The notes under the pieces are model-generated. The model saw only the letters and a program-made list of their open reading frames with translations, was not told the origin of the DNA and did no database searches. From the NCBI GenBank assembly GCA_017561105.1, contig JAFZDR010000095.1, positions 1 to 7,126 of the forward strand: a stretch of 7,126 bases of DNA. The letters are read 5' to 3'. Shown in pieces: positions 5,587-7,126 of the stretch (its first letter is position 1; every line of letters begins with the position of its first letter). Position numbers and translations under genes: made by a program. Source of the DNA: Alistipes sp. (lineage in GTDB: Bacteria; Bacteroidota; Bacteroidia; Bacteroidales; Rikenellaceae).

Positions 5587-6576
5587 ATGGAGTTTGCAAA
5601 CCCTAAGATATTGTGGTTATTGGTGGTTGTGCCACTTGTAGTCGCCTACTATATTTGGAGAGCGACACAGGGCGGTGCATCTATCATCATATCGACCACC
5701 GACTCGTTGCGCAAGGCTCCGCGCACTCTGCGCTACTATCTGCGTCATCTGCCGATTGCGTTGCGTACGGTGGCTTTGGCGTTGATTATCATCGCATCGG
5801 CACGCCCTCAATCGGTTGAGCACGAAACAAAGATAAATACCGAAGGTATCGACATCGTTTTGGCGGTGGATATCTCGGGCTCGATGCTTGCTCGCGACTT
5901 CCAACCCGACCGACTCTCAGCGGCTAAGGAGGTAGCTGCGCAGTTTGTTGCAGCACGACAGGGCGACCGCATAGGCTTGGTCGTATTTGCGGGTGAGGCC
6001 TTCACTCAAACACCGCTCACAACCGACCAATCGTCGTTGCAGACTCTGCTCGGTCGTCTGCGCAGTGGCGTAGTCGAGGATGGAACAGCCATAGGTAACG
6101 GCTTGGCAACAGCGGTAAACCGCTTGCGCGAGAGCGACTCGAAGTCGAAGGTTATTATCCTCTTGACCGATGGCGTAAACAACCGAGGTCAGATTGCCCC
6201 ACTCACCGTTGCCGACATTGCGAAGGAGCAGGGCATCAAGGTCTATACCATTGGTGTAGGTCGCAACGGCACTGCCCCATATCCGGTATTTGACGATCGT
6301 GGCCGCGAGGTCTATACCGTAGATATGAAGGTCGAGATTGACGAGAAGATGCTCGGCGAGATAGCAAAGAAGACCGGCGGAGAATACTTCCGTGCAACCG
6401 ACAAAACATCGCTGGAGCGCATCTACGAGCAGATTAACTCGATGGAGAAGTCCAAAATCGAGAAGGTGGAACTCACCCACACCAACGAGGAGTACCTCAT
6501 CTATGTTTTGTGGGCTATAGCACTTCTCCTGCTAGAATTTATTGTTAAATATATAGTATTAAAACGCATACCGTAA
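5587..6576 (+). CDS. batA: BatA: membrane-anchored vWA-domain protein
   Basis: The 329-residue product starts MEFANPKILWLL, the usual F-A-N-P opening of BatA/BatB proteins. Spans lie at about 8-24 and 56-73, separated by a basic loop, and a third span is at about 303-322. By the positive-inside rule the basic loop is cytoplasmic and the vWA domain (about 86-290) periplasmic. The MIDAS site is complete: D95-I-S97-G-S99, Thr167 in EDGTAIGNG, and Asp195 in LLTDGVNN. Membrane vWA proteins of this family are linked to aerotolerance and stress resistance, with unknown molecular activity. I chose the ATG at 5587; a TTG at 5569 in the same frame would add six residues (MVKERF) and overlap the TPR gene, but it lacks the family N-terminus and has no better ribosome-binding context. 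The stop codon shares its last A with the batB start codon. Confidence 0.93.
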   Translation: MEFANPKILWLLVVVPLVVAYYIWRATQGGASIIISTTDSLRKAPRTLRYYLRHLPIALRTVALALIIIASARPQSVEHETKINTEGIDIVLAVDISGSMLARDFQPDRLSAAKEVAAQFVAARQGDRIGLVVFAGEAFTQTPLTTDQSSLQTLLGRLRSGVVEDGTAIGNGLATAVNRLRESDSKSKVIILLTDGVNNRGQIAPLTVADIAKEQGIKVYTIGVGRNGTAPYPVFDDRGREVYTVDMKVEIDEKMLGEIAKKTGGEYFRATDKTSLERIYEQINSMEKSKIEKVELTHTNEEYLIYVLWAIALLLLEFIVKYIVLKRIP

Positions 6577-7126
6577 TGTTCAGATTTGCCAATCCGCACC
6601 TTTTGTGGCTACTCTTGGTAGTGCCGGTGATGGTTATCGCCTTTGCAATACTCCTTCGCCTGCGCAAACGCAATCTGAGCCATTTCGGAAATATCGAGGT
6701 CGTAAAGAGCCTCTTGCGCGATGTGTCGTCGTGGCGTGTCCGCACCAAGTTTGCACTCTTTATTACTGCCTTTGCAGCTTTGGTTGCGGCAGCGGCTCGT
6801 CCACAGTTTGGCGCAAAGCTCCGCGAGGAGAAGCGCGAGGGCGTGGAGATGATGTTTGTGGTAGACGTATCGAATTCGATGTTGGCGGAGGACTTCTCGC
6901 CAAACCGACTCGACCGCACCCGCTACGCTATCGACAAGCTCTTTGCATCGCTCAATCAGGATCGTGTGGGCGTGGTAGTCTTTGCCGGCGAGGCGAAGGT
7001 GCAGCTGCCTATCACCACCGACTATCGTATGGCCCGCAACTTCGCAAAGCGCCTTTCGCCGTCGTTGGTCGAGGTGCAGGGAACCGATGTTTCGGATGCT
7101 ATAGACCTTGCATCGCTCTCATTCTC
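6576..7126 (+). CDS. batB: BatB: membrane-anchored vWA-domain protein, N-terminal part (runs off window)
   Basis: The frame is open from the ATG at 6576 to the window end, giving 183 complete codons and no stop. The product opens MFRFANPHLLWLLLVVPVMV, has spans at about 9-27 and 57-74 with a basic stretch between, and then a vWA domain. It is a paralogue of the upstream BatA; shared blocks include AARPQ/SARPQ, VVDVS/AVDIS, DRVGVVVFAGEA and the GTD/GTA loop. The MIDAS motif is D97-V-S99-N-S101, with Asn where BatA has Gly, and Thr170 is the expected third ligand. The start overlaps the batA stop as TAATG, a typical re-initiation arrangement. The C-terminal half of the vWA domain, including the last MIDAS Asp, and the third span lie beyond the window. 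Whether batD and batE follow cannot be seen. Confidence 0.92.
   Translation, partial: MFRFANPHLLWLLLVVPVMVIAFAILLRLRKRNLSHFGNIEVVKSLLRDVSSWRVRTKFALFITAFAALVAAAARPQFGAKLREEKREGVEMMFVVDVSNSMLAEDFSPNRLDRTRYAIDKLFASLNQDRVGVVVFAGEAKVQLPITTDYRMARNFAKRLSPSLVEVQGTDVSDAIDLASLSF

Noticed and set aside
5569..5589. TTG start for batA at 5569
   Set aside because: The in-frame ATG at 5587 gives the family-typical M-E-F-A-N-P opening, matching MFRFANP of BatB, and avoids overlap with the TPR gene.
5917..6480. 187-codon minus-strand frame opposite batA
   Set aside because: It lies wholly inside the vWA domain of batA and arises from codon bias; no family resemblance was seen.
1..7126. CRISPR array, insertion sequence, tRNA or rRNA
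   Set aside because: No spaced direct repeats, transposase-like frame, terminal repeats or RNA gene patterns were seen on either strand.

Overview
The window looks like a chromosomal segment from a Bacteroidota bacterium, most likely order Bacteroidales. Three things point there. The promoter-like sites fit the Bacteroidetes sigma-ABfr pattern (TTTG, about 19-20 nt, TAnnTTTG). The trio rpmB-rpmG-DUF4295 is a Bacteroidota arrangement. The second half is a Bat (Bacteroides aerotolerance) type operon. Codon use, rich in GAG, TTG and CGC, would fit a Rikenellaceae/Alistipes-like genome, but the genus cannot be fixed from this sequence.

Layout. Positions 1-357 (minus strand) hold the N-terminal 119 codons of a secreted GH42-like beta-galactosidase; its 3' part lies outside the window. 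Positions 358-494 form a compact divergent intergenic region with a promoter for each direction. Positions 495-1089 carry rpmB (bL28), rpmG (bL33) and a 49-residue DUF4295 protein, closed by a strong intrinsic terminator at 1126-1165. A short AT-rich region follows, with a 22-bp palindrome and a promoter, and then tdk (thymidine kinase) at 1258-1833.

Positions 1894-7126 are one tightly packed plus-strand cluster: a MoxR AAA+ ATPase, a soluble DUF58/vWA protein, a membrane protein with a periplasmic beta-type domain and a cytoplasmic tail (BatD-like layout), a periplasmic TPR protein with a Q/N/D-rich tail (BatC-like), BatA, and BatB, which is cut by the window end. Junctions inside the cluster are 4-nt ATGA overlaps, a shared-base TAATG junction or short gaps, so the genes are probably co-transcribed and partly translationally coupled.

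Likely joint role (inference from family knowledge): MoxR and the DUF58 protein act in the cytoplasm as an AAA+ ATPase with a metal-binding vWA partner. BatA and BatB present vWA domains on the periplasmic side of the inner membrane, next to the TPR protein. The 340-residue single-span protein has sizeable domains on both sides and is the best candidate in the window for a physical link. The biochemical function of Bat systems is poorly defined; they have been linked to aerotolerance, stress resistance and envelope integrity. I see no mobile element, CRISPR array, tRNA or rRNA. The window is mainly a known system with some unusual details of gene order, repeats and control sites.
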